From an uncultured Prochlorococcus sp. (lineage in GTDB: Bacteria > Cyanobacteriota > Cyanobacteriia > PCC-6307 > Cyanobiaceae), in contig CACBFH010000009.1 of the NCBI GenBank assembly GCA_902538515.1, positions 1-34,177 of the forward strand: a stretch of 34,177 bases of DNA. Direction: 5' to 3'. This document shows positions 16,195 through 24,034 of the stretch, piece by piece; position 1 is the first letter of the stretch; each line of letters starts with the position of its first letter. Position numbers and translations under genes: made by a program. Under the pieces are notes generated by a model. It ran no database searches. It saw only the letters and a list, made by a program, of their open reading frames with translations, and was not told the DNA's origin.

Positions 16195-17037
16195 TTAAGA
16201 ATTTTGACTATCAAAAATTTCTTCAAGGTCCTCTCCTATAAAAGAAAGACCTAAAACTAAAAAAAACATTGCCAAACCTGGGAACAAAGCCGTCCACCAG
16301 ATTCCTGTAGGTAAAGCGGCAAGAGCCAGATTTAAATCACTTCCCCACTCTGGGACATCTGCAGGAACGCCAAGGCCTAAAAATCCTAAACTTCCTAATA
16401 CCAAAACAGCATCTGCAGCATTTAGGGTAAGCAGAATAGGCAATGGTGTTATTACATTTGGGAGAATATATTTAAAAATAATTTTTTTAACATCAGCTCC
16501 TGCAACTTGAGCTGCCTCCACATAAGTTTCGGATTTAACCAATATTGTCTGATTTCTGATTAATCTAAAATATTGAGGAGAGTAAACAATACACAATGCC
16601 AAAGCCGCGTTAAGGATACCCTTACCCAATACAAAAGCCACAACAACTGAAAGCAAAATTACAGGTATTGAAAAAATAGTATCCATTATTAGCGATAAGC
16701 ATTTATCAAAAAAACCACCAAAATATCCACTTAATAATCCCAATGGCAAACCCAAACTTAATGAAAAAAGAATAGCTAAGAATACAACTTCTATCGCTAA
16801 TGATGATCCTTGCAAAGTTCTTAAGCAAACATCTCTTCCTAATCTATCTGTGCCACAAAAATGATTAAGAGAAGGAGGGGCAAAGATATCATTGCTTAAC
16901 ATTGCAAATGAATAGCCAAAAAAATTATTGGCCTCTAAAAATCTTATTATTAAAACAACAAGAAGATAAAAAAGTACAATTAAAAATCCAGCTTTTCTGA
17001 TATTTGCGCCGACACGATTAAATGAGTTAATATCCAA
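16195..17037 (-). CDS. ABC transporter permease, DppC/OppC type
   Basis: An inner-membrane permease subunit of a peptide or nickel type (BPD_transp_1) ABC importer. The N-terminal helix (17-33) and a periplasmic loop are followed by HFCGTDRLGRDV at 59-70, a signature of DppC/OppC proteins. Five more hydrophobic segments follow. The cytoplasmic EAA loop is EAAQVAGADVKKIIFKYILP at 174-193 and contacts the ATPase. At 280 residues it is complete. None of the usual partners (DppB, DppD/F, binding protein) is next to it, so the substrate is unknown and the subunits must be encoded elsewhere. It lies 80 bp downstream of lepA on the same strand. Confidence 0.9.
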   Translation of the reverse strand: MDINSFNRVGANIRKAGFLIVLFYLLVVLIIRFLEANNFFGYSFAMLSNDIFAPPSLNHFCGTDRLGRDVCLRTLQGSSLAIEVVFLAILFSLSLGLPLGLLSGYFGGFFDKCLSLIMDTIFSIPVILLSVVVAFVLGKGILNAALALCIVYSPQYFRLIRNQTILVKSETYVEAAQVAGADVKKIIFKYILPNVITPLPILLTLNAADAVLVLGSLGFLGLGVPADVPEWGSDLNLALAALPTGIWWTALFPGLAMFFLVLGLSFIGEDLEEIFDSQNS

Positions 17038-17117
17038 AATTTTTTTTTTAAAGATATAAATGAAATATACCCAATTCTTTTAAAAATAAATAGCTATAAA
17101 TTTTAAATTAAAAAAAA

Positions 17118-18926
17118 TTACTGGTTTAGTTTCAAAACTGCCATAAAAGCTTCTTGAGGGACTTCAACTTTACCCATTGCCTTCATCCTCTTTTTACCTT
17201 TGGCTTGTTTCTTTAAAAGTTTCTTTTTCCTAGAAATATCCCCTCCATAACATTTAGATAAAACATCTTTTCGCAAAGCACTTATGCTTTCACTTGCAAT
17301 AATCCTGCTACCGATTGATGCTTGAATAGGTATTTTAAATTGTTGTTTTGGAATAAGTTCTTTTAATTTCTCAACTAAACTTCGGCCAATTCCATAAGCC
17401 TTATCTTTATGAACAATAGAGGTTAATGGATCTGCTCTTTCTGAATTTATTAGAACATCTAATCTAACAAGGTCATTTTTTCTATAGCCAATCAAATGAT
17501 ATTCCATTGACGCATAACCTTGGGTTCTACTTTTCATTTGATCAAAGAAATCTGTAACAACTTCTGCTAATGGAATTTCATAAATCAAGGTAACTCGATC
17601 TGTTGTTATGTATTTCATATCTATAAATACTCCCCTTCTTTCCTGACATAAACCCATTAATGTTCCATTAAATTCATTGGGAGCATAAATTTCCATTTTC
17701 ACATAAGGCTCTTCTATTGATTCTCTAAGTTGTGGATCAGGAATTGTAGAAGGATTATCAATAAAGATATGTTCCTGCTGATTTAAATTAACTTTATAAA
17801 TAACTGATGGTGCCGTTACGATTAGATCCAAGTCATATTCTCTTTCTAATCTTTCTTGAACAATCTCCATATGAAGAAGTCCTAGGAATCCGCACCTAAA
17901 TCCGAAGCCCATTGCGCTACTGGTTTCGGGCTCATATTTTAAAGCTGCATCAGATAATTGTAATTTTTCTAGTGATACTCTTAAATCTGGGAATTGATCA
18001 GCATCAGTCGGGAATAAGCCACAAAAAACCATAGGATTTGCTGTCTTATATCCAGGCAAAGGATCTTTGGCAGGTGAATTTAAAAGAGTAATCGTATCTC
18101 CCACCCTAGCATCAGCAACTGATTTTATAGAAGCAGCTAAATAACCAACTTCTCCTGCATGTAATTCATCAACTTGCTGCTGATCAGGCGCCATAATTCC
18201 TATCTCATCTAGTTCATAATTTTTCTTACTTGCCATTAATAATATTTTTTCTCTCTTATTTAGAGACCCAGATATCACCCTGAAATAAACAATAACTCCC
18301 CTGTACGGATCATAATAAGAATCAAAAATCAGTGCCTTTGTAGGTAATTTAATTTCATCTTGAGGAGGAGGTACTCTTCTTACGATTGCTTCCAAAATAT
18401 CTTTAATACCAACTCCAGTTTTTGCTGAACAATTTATTGCATTAGATGTATCAAGTCCAATAATTTCCTCTATTTCTTGTTTTATTTTTTCAGCATCAGC
18501 ACCTGGTAAATCAACTTTATTTAAAACAGGAATTATTTCAAGATTATTTTCTAAGGCAAGATAAACATTAGCTAAGGTTTGAGCTTCTACTCCTTGACTT
18601 GCATCAACAACAAGTAAGGCGCCTTCACAAGCTTGAAGAGATCTACTGACCTCATAAGAGAAATCAACATGCCCTGGAGTATCTATTAAGTTCAAAACAT
18701 ATTCTTGGGAATCGTCAGCTTTATATTTCATCCTAGCGGCCTGTAACTTGATAGTAATTCCTCTCTCTCTTTCAAGATCCATACTATCCAAAAATTGTTC
18801 TTGCATATCCCTTTGCTGCACAGTACCAGTATCTTGAAGCAACCTATCTGCAAGGGTAGATTTACCATGGTCAATATGAGCGATTATGCAGAAATTTCTA
18901 ATTTTTGAAACCGATATATCAGTCAT
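17118..18926 (-). CDS. lepA: Elongation factor 4 (LepA), ribosome-associated GTPase
   Basis: A translational GTPase related to EF-G that acts on stalled or mistranslocated ribosomes and in ribosome biogenesis. The G motifs are intact: G1 AHIDHGKS (16-23), G2 RERGITI (53-59), G3 DTPGH (82-86) and G4 NKVD (136-139). Domain 2 and the EF-G-like domains follow. The LepA-specific C-terminal domain ends in the basic segment with [16 protein letters not shown] and then [15 protein letters not shown], which is diagnostic. The length of 602 residues is standard. The start is ATG at 18926-18924, 55 bp after mqo on the same strand. Confidence 0.97.
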   Translation of the reverse strand: MTDISVSKIRNFCIIAHIDHGKSTLADRLLQDTGTVQQRDMQEQFLDSMDLERERGITIKLQAARMKYKADDSQEYVLNLIDTPGHVDFSYEVSRSLQACEGALLVVDASQGVEAQTLANVYLALENNLEIIPVLNKVDLPGADAEKIKQEIEEIIGLDTSNAINCSAKTGVGIKDILEAIVRRVPPPQDEIKLPTKALIFDSYYDPYRGVIVYFRVISGSLNKREKILLMASKKNYELDEIGIMAPDQQQVDELHAGEVGYLAASIKSVADARVGDTITLLNSPAKDPLPGYKTANPMVFCGLFPTDADQFPDLRVSLEKLQLSDAALKYEPETSSAMGFGFRCGFLGLLHMEIVQERLEREYDLDLIVTAPSVIYKVNLNQQEHIFIDNPSTIPDPQLRESIEEPYVKMEIYAPNEFNGTLMGLCQERRGVFIDMKYITTDRVTLIYEIPLAEVVTDFFDQMKSRTQGYASMEYHLIGYRKNDLVRLDVLINSERADPLTSIVHKDKAYGIGRSLVEKLKELIPKQQFKIPIQASIGSRIIASESISALRKDVLSKCYGGDISRKKKLLKKQAKGKKRMKAMGKVEVPQEAFMAVLKLNQ

Positions 18927-18981
18927 ATATAAAGAAAAATTCTCCTCTTATTACATCTTGATTAATATTAGCTAATTAGAA

Positions 18982-20478
18982 TTATGGATGGAAACCAAAA
19001 ATGGAATTATTTCTTTTTTTAATTTCTTTTATGAAGGTACTGTAATTTTCAGAGACTGATAGTTCTGGATAAATTAAGTCATTTATTTTTTTCTGAAGAT
19101 TATTCTTATCGTTTAAAAATAAAACAGATTTTTCTAGAACCTCAACCATAATTGAAACCGCGGTACTTGCTCCAGGAGAGGCTCCTAACAAAGCAGATAA
19201 TGATCCATCAGATGAATTTACAATCTCAGTTCCAAATTTCAAAAGACTACCACCTTCAGTTTTTTTAATTATTTGGACTCTTTGACCAGCATTCTTTAAA
19301 TACCAATCAGAAGAATTAGCTGATGGCATCATATTCTTTAAATTTTCAACTCTTGAGTTATGGTTCTTTAATGATTGTGATATTAGGTAATTAATTAAAT
19401 CGTTGTTGTTGAAACCAACGTCTAACATAGAAAAAATATTATTCTTTTTAATTGAACTAAATAAGTCAAAGTATGAACCTTGTTTTAGAAATTTCGTTGT
19501 AAATCCAGCAAAAGGTCCATATAAAAGAAGTTTTTTATTATCAACCCATCTGGTGTCTAAATGAGGCACAGACATTGGTGGTGATCCAATATCAGCTTTA
19601 CCATAAACTTTTGAGTTATGTTTTTCTGTCAGATCTTTTTTCTCGCAAATAAGCCATTTCCCACTAACAGGAAATCCACCATAACTTTTTGCTTCTGGAA
19701 TTTTTGATTTTTGTAAATAATTAATTGTTTTTCCACCAGCACCAAGAAAAACGTAGCCAGTTCTAATTGAAGTTTTTCTACCTTCAGAACTGATTTCTAG
19801 TTCCCATTGTTTTTTATCAATTTTCTTTAAATCTACTAATTCTGTTTTGTATCTAATTTCAACATTTTTGTTTAAGGAAACAAGTGACAAATACTCTTTA
19901 GTCAAAGCCTCAAAATTAATATCAGTTCCTCTTCCTATTCTGGTAGCAGCAATTTGAGTAGATGGATTTCTATCTTTTGTTATTAGAGGAGCCCATGATG
20001 AAATTTCATCAAAAGATGTAGAAAATTCCATATCGATAAATTCAGGATTTTCTGTCATTTTCTGAAATCTTTTTTTTAAAAAAGAAATATTATCCTGACC
20101 AGACACAAAGCTAATATGAGGAATAAATTTTAGAAACTTCTTAATATCAATTTTCCCTGCCGCATACATTGAGGCCCATAAAGACATTGATTTTTCAAAA
20201 GAACGATTTATTGAGAGCGCTTTATCTATTTTTAGATTTCCTTTTTCATCTAAAGGAGTATAGTTTAATTCGCAATTAGCCGCATGTCCTGTACCTGCAT
20301 TATTAAAAGCGCCAGTACTTTCACTTCCTGGAGCATTTAATTTTTCTATAATAAGAAACTTTATATCTGGCAAAACTTCTGAAATTAGGAGGGCTAAAGT
20401 ACTACTCATTATCCCTGCTCCTACTAAGACTGCATCAAAGTAGCTATTGTCATTAGTGGGATTTTTAGATGAAGTCAC
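18982..20478 (-). CDS. mqo: Malate:quinone oxidoreductase
   Basis: A peripheral membrane FAD enzyme that oxidises malate to oxaloacetate and passes the electrons directly to the quinone pool. The N-terminal Rossmann motif [17 protein letters not shown] (15-31) binds FAD. Family-specific stretches include [17 protein letters not shown] (about 58-74), [15 protein letters not shown], and the C-terminal [19 protein letters not shown], which closes the FAD site. The 498-residue length is normal. It is divergent from the Nfu-type gene across 70 bp. In Prochlorococcus, which has an incomplete classical TCA cycle, this is a plausible route for malate oxidation alongside photosynthetic electron flow; that role is inferred. 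Confidence 0.95.
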   Translation of the reverse strand: MTSSKNPTNDNSYFDAVLVGAGIMSSTLALLISEVLPDIKFLIIEKLNAPGSESTGAFNNAGTGHAANCELNYTPLDEKGNLKIDKALSINRSFEKSMSLWASMYAAGKIDIKKFLKFIPHISFVSGQDNISFLKKRFQKMTENPEFIDMEFSTSFDEISSWAPLITKDRNPSTQIAATRIGRGTDINFEALTKEYLSLVSLNKNVEIRYKTELVDLKKIDKKQWELEISSEGRKTSIRTGYVFLGAGGKTINYLQKSKIPEAKSYGGFPVSGKWLICEKKDLTEKHNSKVYGKADIGSPPMSVPHLDTRWVDNKKLLLYGPFAGFTTKFLKQGSYFDLFSSIKKNNIFSMLDVGFNNNDLINYLISQSLKNHNSRVENLKNMMPSANSSDWYLKNAGQRVQIIKKTEGGSLLKFGTEIVNSSDGSLSALLGASPGASTAVSIMVEVLEKSVLFLNDKNNLQKKINDLIYPELSVSENYSTFIKEIKKRNNSIFGFHP

Positions 20479-20548
20479 AACAGAAAATTATCTTTTTTGC
20501 AATTAATCAGATTTCTTTCTAGGCTTATTATAAAGTTAATCCAAAATT

Positions 20549-20794
20549 ATGAGTACTGAAACACTCTCGCTGACAAACGAAAATGTTGAAAAAGTCCTTG
20601 ACGAGCTAAGACCTTTTTTAATTTCTGATGGAGGTAATGTAGAGATTGCAGAAATAGATGGTCCAATTGTCAAAGTAAGACTTCAAGGAGCATGTGGTAG
20701 TTGCCCAAGTAGCACTATGACTCTCAAAATGGGTATTGAAAGAAAGTTAAAAGAAATGATTCCTGAAATAAGCGAAGTTGTCCAGGTTTTATAA
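20549..20794 (+). CDS. NifU C-terminal-type Fe-S scaffold (Nfu)
   Basis: An 81-residue protein made only of the NifU C-terminal (Nfu) domain. It starts with helix [14 protein letters not shown], continues with SDGGNVEI, and has the cluster-binding GACGSCPSS with Cys49 and Cys52, followed by TLKMGIE. Such small Nfu proteins assemble and hand over 4Fe-4S clusters. In cyanobacteria the homologue is the main scaffold supplying photosystem I, together with the SUF system. The gene is monocistronic as far as can be seen, divergent from mqo, and its stop lies 23 bp from the convergent small membrane-protein gene. Confidence 0.93.
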   Translation: MSTETLSLTNENVEKVLDELRPFLISDGGNVEIAEIDGPIVKVRLQGACGSCPSSTMTLKMGIERKLKEMIPEISEVVQVL

Positions 20795-20817
20795 AAAATT
20801 TTTAACTGAAATTTATA

Positions 20818-21105
20818 TTATTTAGTTTTTAATTCCTTCAACAAAGATGATTCCATATCAAGACAATCAATTGGAAGTCCTTGACCAATAGCGATTAAAA
20901 GAGGTGCAAGAATTCCTAAAGTAAAAACTAAATTTGATTGACTTACATCATATTTACTCAAAGTAAAAGTTATCAAATAAATAATTGAAAAATAAGCATG
21001 TAGTGAAAAAAATTCTTTTGGCTTTAACACTGGCCACCTTAAAGTATTTCCCAAGAAATATAAAAAACCTGTCATAAATAAATAGTTACATGAAGATTGA
21101 ACCAA
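20818..21105 (-). CDS. Small membrane protein of unknown function (95 aa)
   Basis: The frame encodes 95 residues with about three hydrophobic stretches (about 7-20, 33-52 and 58-76). A LRWPVLKPKEFFSLHAYFS segment lies between the first two and a charged C-terminal tail follows (CLDMESSLLKELKTK). No catalytic or metal motif is seen. The first ATG is used here, but Met11 (MTGFLYFLGN) is another possible start and would keep all hydrophobic segments. I do not recognise a family. The gene is convergent with the Nfu gene and divergent from the DUF4278 locus across 190 bp. Confidence 0.65.
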   Translation of the reverse strand: MVQSSCNYLFMTGFLYFLGNTLRWPVLKPKEFFSLHAYFSIIYLITFTLSKYDVSQSNLVFTLGILAPLLIAIGQGLPIDCLDMESSLLKELKTK

Positions 21106-21201
21106 ATATAAACATAAACCTTTTTAGAGACTATTTATAAAAAAATTTACCTAAGATAATAATTAAAAAAACATTAAATATTCGTTTCTATTTGTAAAAG
21201 C

Positions 21202-21231
21202 TAGACATGCAGATAAAAATACGCTTATAAT
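21202..21231 (+). promoter_or_regulatory. Promoter of the DUF4278 gene (-35 and -10)
   Basis: TATAAT at 21226-21231 is a perfect -10 box. TAGACA at 21202-21207, 18 bp upstream, matches five of six bases of the consensus -35. Transcription would start at about 21238-21240, inside a palindrome. This is the best-formed sigma70-type promoter in the window, as most A+T-rich gaps here offer only a -10. Confidence 0.65.
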
Positions 21232-21237
21232 AATTTG

Positions 21238-21257
21238 GTAGCAATTGCTACTTTTTT
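21238..21257 (+). promoter_or_regulatory. Perfect GTA-N8-TAC palindrome with T6 run at the predicted transcription start
   Basis: GTAGCAATTGCTAC at 21238-21251 is its own reverse complement, followed by six T residues at 21252-21257. It fits the NtcA (global nitrogen regulator) consensus GTA-N8-TAC exactly. As RNA it is a 5-bp stem with an AATT loop and a U-run, like a very short terminator or attenuator. Its place over the predicted start suits a repressor or attenuator better than the usual NtcA activator position upstream of the -10. For the divergent gene at 20818-21105, a TANNNT box lies 16 bp away, somewhat too close for a standard NtcA promoter. Confidence 0.45.
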
Positions 21258-21331
21258 CGTTCACCCTCACCTGAGGGCGCAGTTCGAGTCATACCATGGA
21301 ACGGGGGATGGCCGTGTTGTCACATCGAAAC
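21258..21331 (+). other. G+C-rich structured leader before the DUF4278 coding repeats
   Basis: This stretch is about 58% G+C by my count (43 of 74), against roughly 30% nearby. It holds a perfect hairpin CCCTCA-CC-TGAGGG (21264-21277) and a second possible pairing GTTC (21282-21285) with GAAC (21299-21302). The segment GTTCGAGTC at 21282-21290 recalls a tRNA T-loop, but the flanks do not form a T-stem. The last 36 bases are open in frame with the DUF4278 gene and would encode MERGMAVLSHRN. It could be a structured 5' UTR, a small RNA, or a true N-terminus. Confidence 0.55.
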
Positions 21332-21505
21332 ATGACTACTTTAACTTACAGAGGTAAAAACTACGTTCAAAACAAAGAAGCTGCTAAAAAGCAACTTGTT
21401 GAACTTACCTACAGAAGAAACGTATACACCAACAGAATGGATGACGCTTCTTCAAGTAATGAAAAAGCAGAATTAAATTACAGAGGTGTAAATTACACTA
21501 AATAA
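21296..21505 (+). CDS. DUF4278 small protein with three YRG repeats
   Basis: The frame opens at ATG 21296, with further in-frame ATGs at 21308 and 21332. From Met13 (21332) onward the protein is the family core: three copies of a L-x-Y-R motif, in LTYRGKNYVQ, LTYRRNVYTN and LNYRGVNYT, separated by lysine-rich and Asp/Ser-rich linkers. This is the DUF4278 signature, found in many copies in cyanobacteria, with no known biochemical function. The first 12 residues differ in base composition from the rest and may be untranslated leader, so 21332 is the more conservative start (57 residues). It has its own promoter and a strong terminator, so it is a single-gene transcript. Confidence 0.8.
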   Translation: MERGMAVLSHRNMTTLTYRGKNYVQNKEAAKKQLVELTYRRNVYTNRMDDASSSNEKAELNYRGVNYTK

Positions 21506-21525
21506 TTTAATTTAAAAAGAATAAG

Positions 21526-21550
21526 CCCCTTTAAAAAGGGGTTTTTTTTT
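21526..21550 (+). terminator. Intrinsic terminator after the DUF4278 gene
   Basis: CCCCTTT (21526-21532) pairs with AAAGGGG (21535-21541), and nine T residues follow (21542-21550). It is a textbook Rho-independent terminator 20 bp past the stop, and the clearest one in the window. Confidence 0.9.
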
Positions 21551-21582
21551 GGCTATATTTATTCAGAGTCTCTATTCAAAAT

Positions 21583-22377
21583 ATGTCTGAAAGTTGCTGT
21601 AATACAAGCACATCTAATAAAGCACCTAATCAATTCGATCATAAAGATGCGATTCAACAAAGATATGGCTCAGCCGCACTAGAAAAAGAAAGTTGTCTCT
21701 GTACTCCAGTTGGGTTTAATCCGGTTTTACTTGAAGCAATTCCTCAAGAGGTTATAGAAAGAGACTATGGGTGTGGTGATCCAACAAAATATGTTCAAAA
21801 AAAAGATATAGTCTTAGATCTTGGAAGTGGCAGCGGAAAAAATGCTTTTATTTGTGCCCAAATCATTGGAAAAGAAGGAAAAGTTATTGGAGTTGATCAG
21901 AATCCTGACATGCTTTCTTTAGCTAAATCAGCCTCTAAAGAAGTTACAAAAAATATAGGTTTCAATAATACAGAATTTCTACAAGGTTCAATTGAAAAAC
22001 TTGATGAATTAGATAAAGATTTAAATCCATTAATTGCCGACAAATCAGTTGATATTATTTTAAGTAATTGCGTTTTAAACTTGGTAAGTCCAGAATCTAG
22101 AAATAACCTTCTAAGAAATATAAAAAGAGTTTTAAAAGATAATGGAAGAATCGCAATTAGCGATATTGTCTCTAACAAAAAAGTTCCTTTAAGATTACAA
22201 AATGATCGTGATCTATGGACAGGATGTATTAGTGGGGCATGGTATGAACCAGACTTTATAAGTGATTTTAAGGAACTAGGATTTAAAAATTTAGAATTTG
22301 CAGAAAGGAGTGCTGAACCTTGGAAAGTTATCGAAGATATTGAATTTAGAACAGTAACTTTGGTAGGCAATATTTAA
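21583..22377 (+). CDS. arsM: Arsenite methyltransferase (ArsM family)
   Basis: A SAM-dependent enzyme that methylates As(III), contributing to arsenic detoxification or organoarsenical synthesis. The SAM motif is DLGSGSGKN at 79-87. The cysteines expected for As(III) binding are present: Cys38/Cys40 in ESCLCTPVGF, Cys64 in DYGCGDP, Cys163 in LSNCVLNLV and Cys215 in WTGCISGAW; the last two are the conserved As-binding pair. An additional Cys5-Cys6 pair sits near the N-terminus. The YGCGDP and SNCVLNL motifs separate ArsM from ordinary UbiE-type methyltransferases. The length is 264 residues. It starts 32 bp after the terminator of the preceding gene and is followed after 38 bp by a PLP lyase gene on the same strand. 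Confidence 0.85.
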   Translation: MSESCCNTSTSNKAPNQFDHKDAIQQRYGSAALEKESCLCTPVGFNPVLLEAIPQEVIERDYGCGDPTKYVQKKDIVLDLGSGSGKNAFICAQIIGKEGKVIGVDQNPDMLSLAKSASKEVTKNIGFNNTEFLQGSIEKLDELDKDLNPLIADKSVDIILSNCVLNLVSPESRNNLLRNIKRVLKDNGRIAISDIVSNKKVPLRLQNDRDLWTGCISGAWYEPDFISDFKELGFKNLEFAERSAEPWKVIEDIEFRTVTLVGNI

Positions 22378-22415
22378 AAAAACTAAAGAGTTTAATAATC
22401 TAATTTAAATTTTTC

Positions 22416-23603
22416 ATGAGAAATAATCTAAGAGATCAAATACCAGCACTAAAAAATAAGTATTATTTCAACTATGGAGGCCAAGGACCATTACCAAAAT
22501 CTTCTCTTGAAGCAATAGTTAAAACTTGGGAAATTATCCAAGATTTAGGACCATTTACCAATGATATGTGGCCTTTTATTTATAAAGAAATATTTACCAC
22601 AAAAAGAAAAATTGCACAAAAATTAGGTGTCAGTTCAAAGAATGTAGCTTTAACCGAGAATATCTCTTCTGGTATGATTTTGCCCTTTTGGGGAATAAAA
22701 GTAGAAGAGGGAGAAGAGTTGTTAATAAGTGACTGTGAACATCCTGGAGTAGTAGCTGCAAGTCGAGAATTTTGCAGAAGAAATAAATTAATATTTAAAA
22801 TTTTGCCAATCCAAAAAATTAAAAATCTAAATGACGAAAATATAATTTTAGAGATTTTAAAAAATCTAAATAGTAAGACTAAGATCCTAATTATTTCTCA
22901 TATTTTATGGAACTTTGGATATAAAACTCCTTTAAAACAAATTTCCATCGAATTAAAAAATAATCGAGAAAACTCTTATCTTCTGGTTGATGGTGCTCAA
23001 ACATTTGGGCACATAAATATTGAAGAAGAAGTTTTTTATTCTGATTTATATTCAATTACTTCTCATAAATGGGCATGTGGTCCAGAAGGACTTGGAGCCA
23101 TTTATGTCTCAGATAGATTTATTCATGAAACAAATCCAACAATAATTGGTTGGAAATCATTAAAAAAAGAACAAGGAATTTATGAGCCTTCAGATAATCT
23201 TTTTCATGATGATGCAAGAAAGTTTGAAGTAGCAACATCTTGTATTCCCTTGCTTGCAGGGCTGCGTAATTCTTTAGATCTTTTGGATAAAGACTGCCCT
23301 GAAAAAGATAAAACCAAAAATATCAACATGTTAAGTGAAAAACTTTGGGAAGAATTAAATCAAATAAAAGATATTGAATTAGTTCTAGAAAAAAAATACT
23401 TAAACGGGATAGTTAGTTTTAATGTTAAAAATATCGAAGATAAGGAAAAATTTGTGAAGAAACTTGGAGAAAAAAAAATTTGGATTAGAGTTTTAGAAGA
23501 TCCAAAATGGTTTAGAGCATGCGTCCATCAAATGACTACAGAAGCTGAGATAGATCTACTTTCTAGAGAAATAAAGAAAATACTGACTCAAAGCTTGTAC
23601 TAG
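22416..23603 (+). CDS. Class V PLP enzyme, cysteine/cystine C-S lyase or cysteine desulfurase-like
   Basis: A fold-type I, class V aminotransferase relative. The PLP lysine is Lys218 in SITSHKWACGPEG. The cofactor aspartate is Asp192 in LLVDGAQTFGH, with Gln195 and His199 nearby, and the phosphate-binding stretch is TENISSGM (80-87). The sequence KYYFNYGGQGPLP at the N-terminus and HKWACGPEGLGAIY recall the cyanobacterial L-cysteine/cystine C-S lyase (C-DES), which releases persulfide from cystine for Fe-S assembly, more than SufS or IscS. I see no catalytic-loop cysteine of the RxGxxC type. The 395-residue length fits. It may be cotranscribed with arsM. Confidence 0.8.
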   Translation: MRNNLRDQIPALKNKYYFNYGGQGPLPKSSLEAIVKTWEIIQDLGPFTNDMWPFIYKEIFTTKRKIAQKLGVSSKNVALTENISSGMILPFWGIKVEEGEELLISDCEHPGVVAASREFCRRNKLIFKILPIQKIKNLNDENIILEILKNLNSKTKILIISHILWNFGYKTPLKQISIELKNNRENSYLLVDGAQTFGHINIEEEVFYSDLYSITSHKWACGPEGLGAIYVSDRFIHETNPTIIGWKSLKKEQGIYEPSDNLFHDDARKFEVATSCIPLLAGLRNSLDLLDKDCPEKDKTKNINMLSEKLWEELNQIKDIELVLEKKYLNGIVSFNVKNIEDKEKFVKKLGEKKIWIRVLEDPKWFRACVHQMTTEAEIDLLSREIKKILTQSLY

Positions 23604-24034
23604 TTTTAATTTTTTTAATTATCAATTTTTAGGATCTTTATTTGGATAACAATTAATAAGTCTATATTTGCCACGGTTTCTATTAAATTAAAGCCAACCT
23701 TCTTGCAAAATATTTTTAAAATTCTTTATATAAGCTTTTCTATTGTATAAAGTAAGTATTACTGCAAAATGTATAAAACTTTTCAAAATATGGAGCTAAA
23801 TACTTTCTTGCTTATCTTATTAGTCATCGCAAATTTTACAAATTTGTATCTGACTCATTTCAAAAAAAGGAAAAAGTAGTAGTTTTTACACCTTAAATAA
23901 ACCTTTAAATAAGCTTAACCTTTTTTAAATTTTAAATTAAAAAAACATAATTTTATGAGCTTTAATAACGGTTAATTGATAAACTTAGTGAATAATAAAC
24001 TCTCATAGAAAATATCTAATAAGATAAAATCGCT
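23604..24034. other. 431-bp gap between the PLP lyase and SDR genes
   Basis: The gap is very A+T-rich. The only reading frame I find worth listing is a 36-codon membrane peptide at 23769-23879, annotated separately. I see no tRNA, hairpin terminator with a T-run, repeat or recognisable regulatory palindrome. The flanking genes converge, so most of the gap is 3' region for both. Confidence 0.55.
23769..23879 (+). CDS. Putative 36-residue membrane peptide
   Basis: Two in-frame ATGs, at 23769 and 23790, lead to TAG at 23877-23879. The shorter form (29 residues) is almost entirely one membrane helix: ELNTFLLILLVIANFTNLYL, then a basic end THFKKRKK. The longer form adds MYKTFQN. A TATAAA at 23746-23751 would start a transcript about 11 bases before the first ATG. 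The architecture is like that of one-helix thylakoid or toxin-like peptides, but it matches none of the photosystem or cytochrome b6f small subunits I know. In A+T-rich DNA such frames can arise by chance. Confidence 0.35.
   Translation: MYKTFQNMELNTFLLILLVIANFTNLYLTHFKKRKK

Noticed and set aside
21278-21300. GTTCGAGTC in a G+C-rich stretch, resembling a tRNA T-arm or an attachment-site remnant
   Set aside because: The bases on either side do not form a 5-bp T-stem, there is no acceptor or anticodon arm upstream, and no integrase gene is present.
21897-22370. Long open frame antisense to arsM (157 codons)
   Set aside because: It is a shadow of arsM codon use. The arsM frame has full family motifs, whereas the antisense translation shows none.
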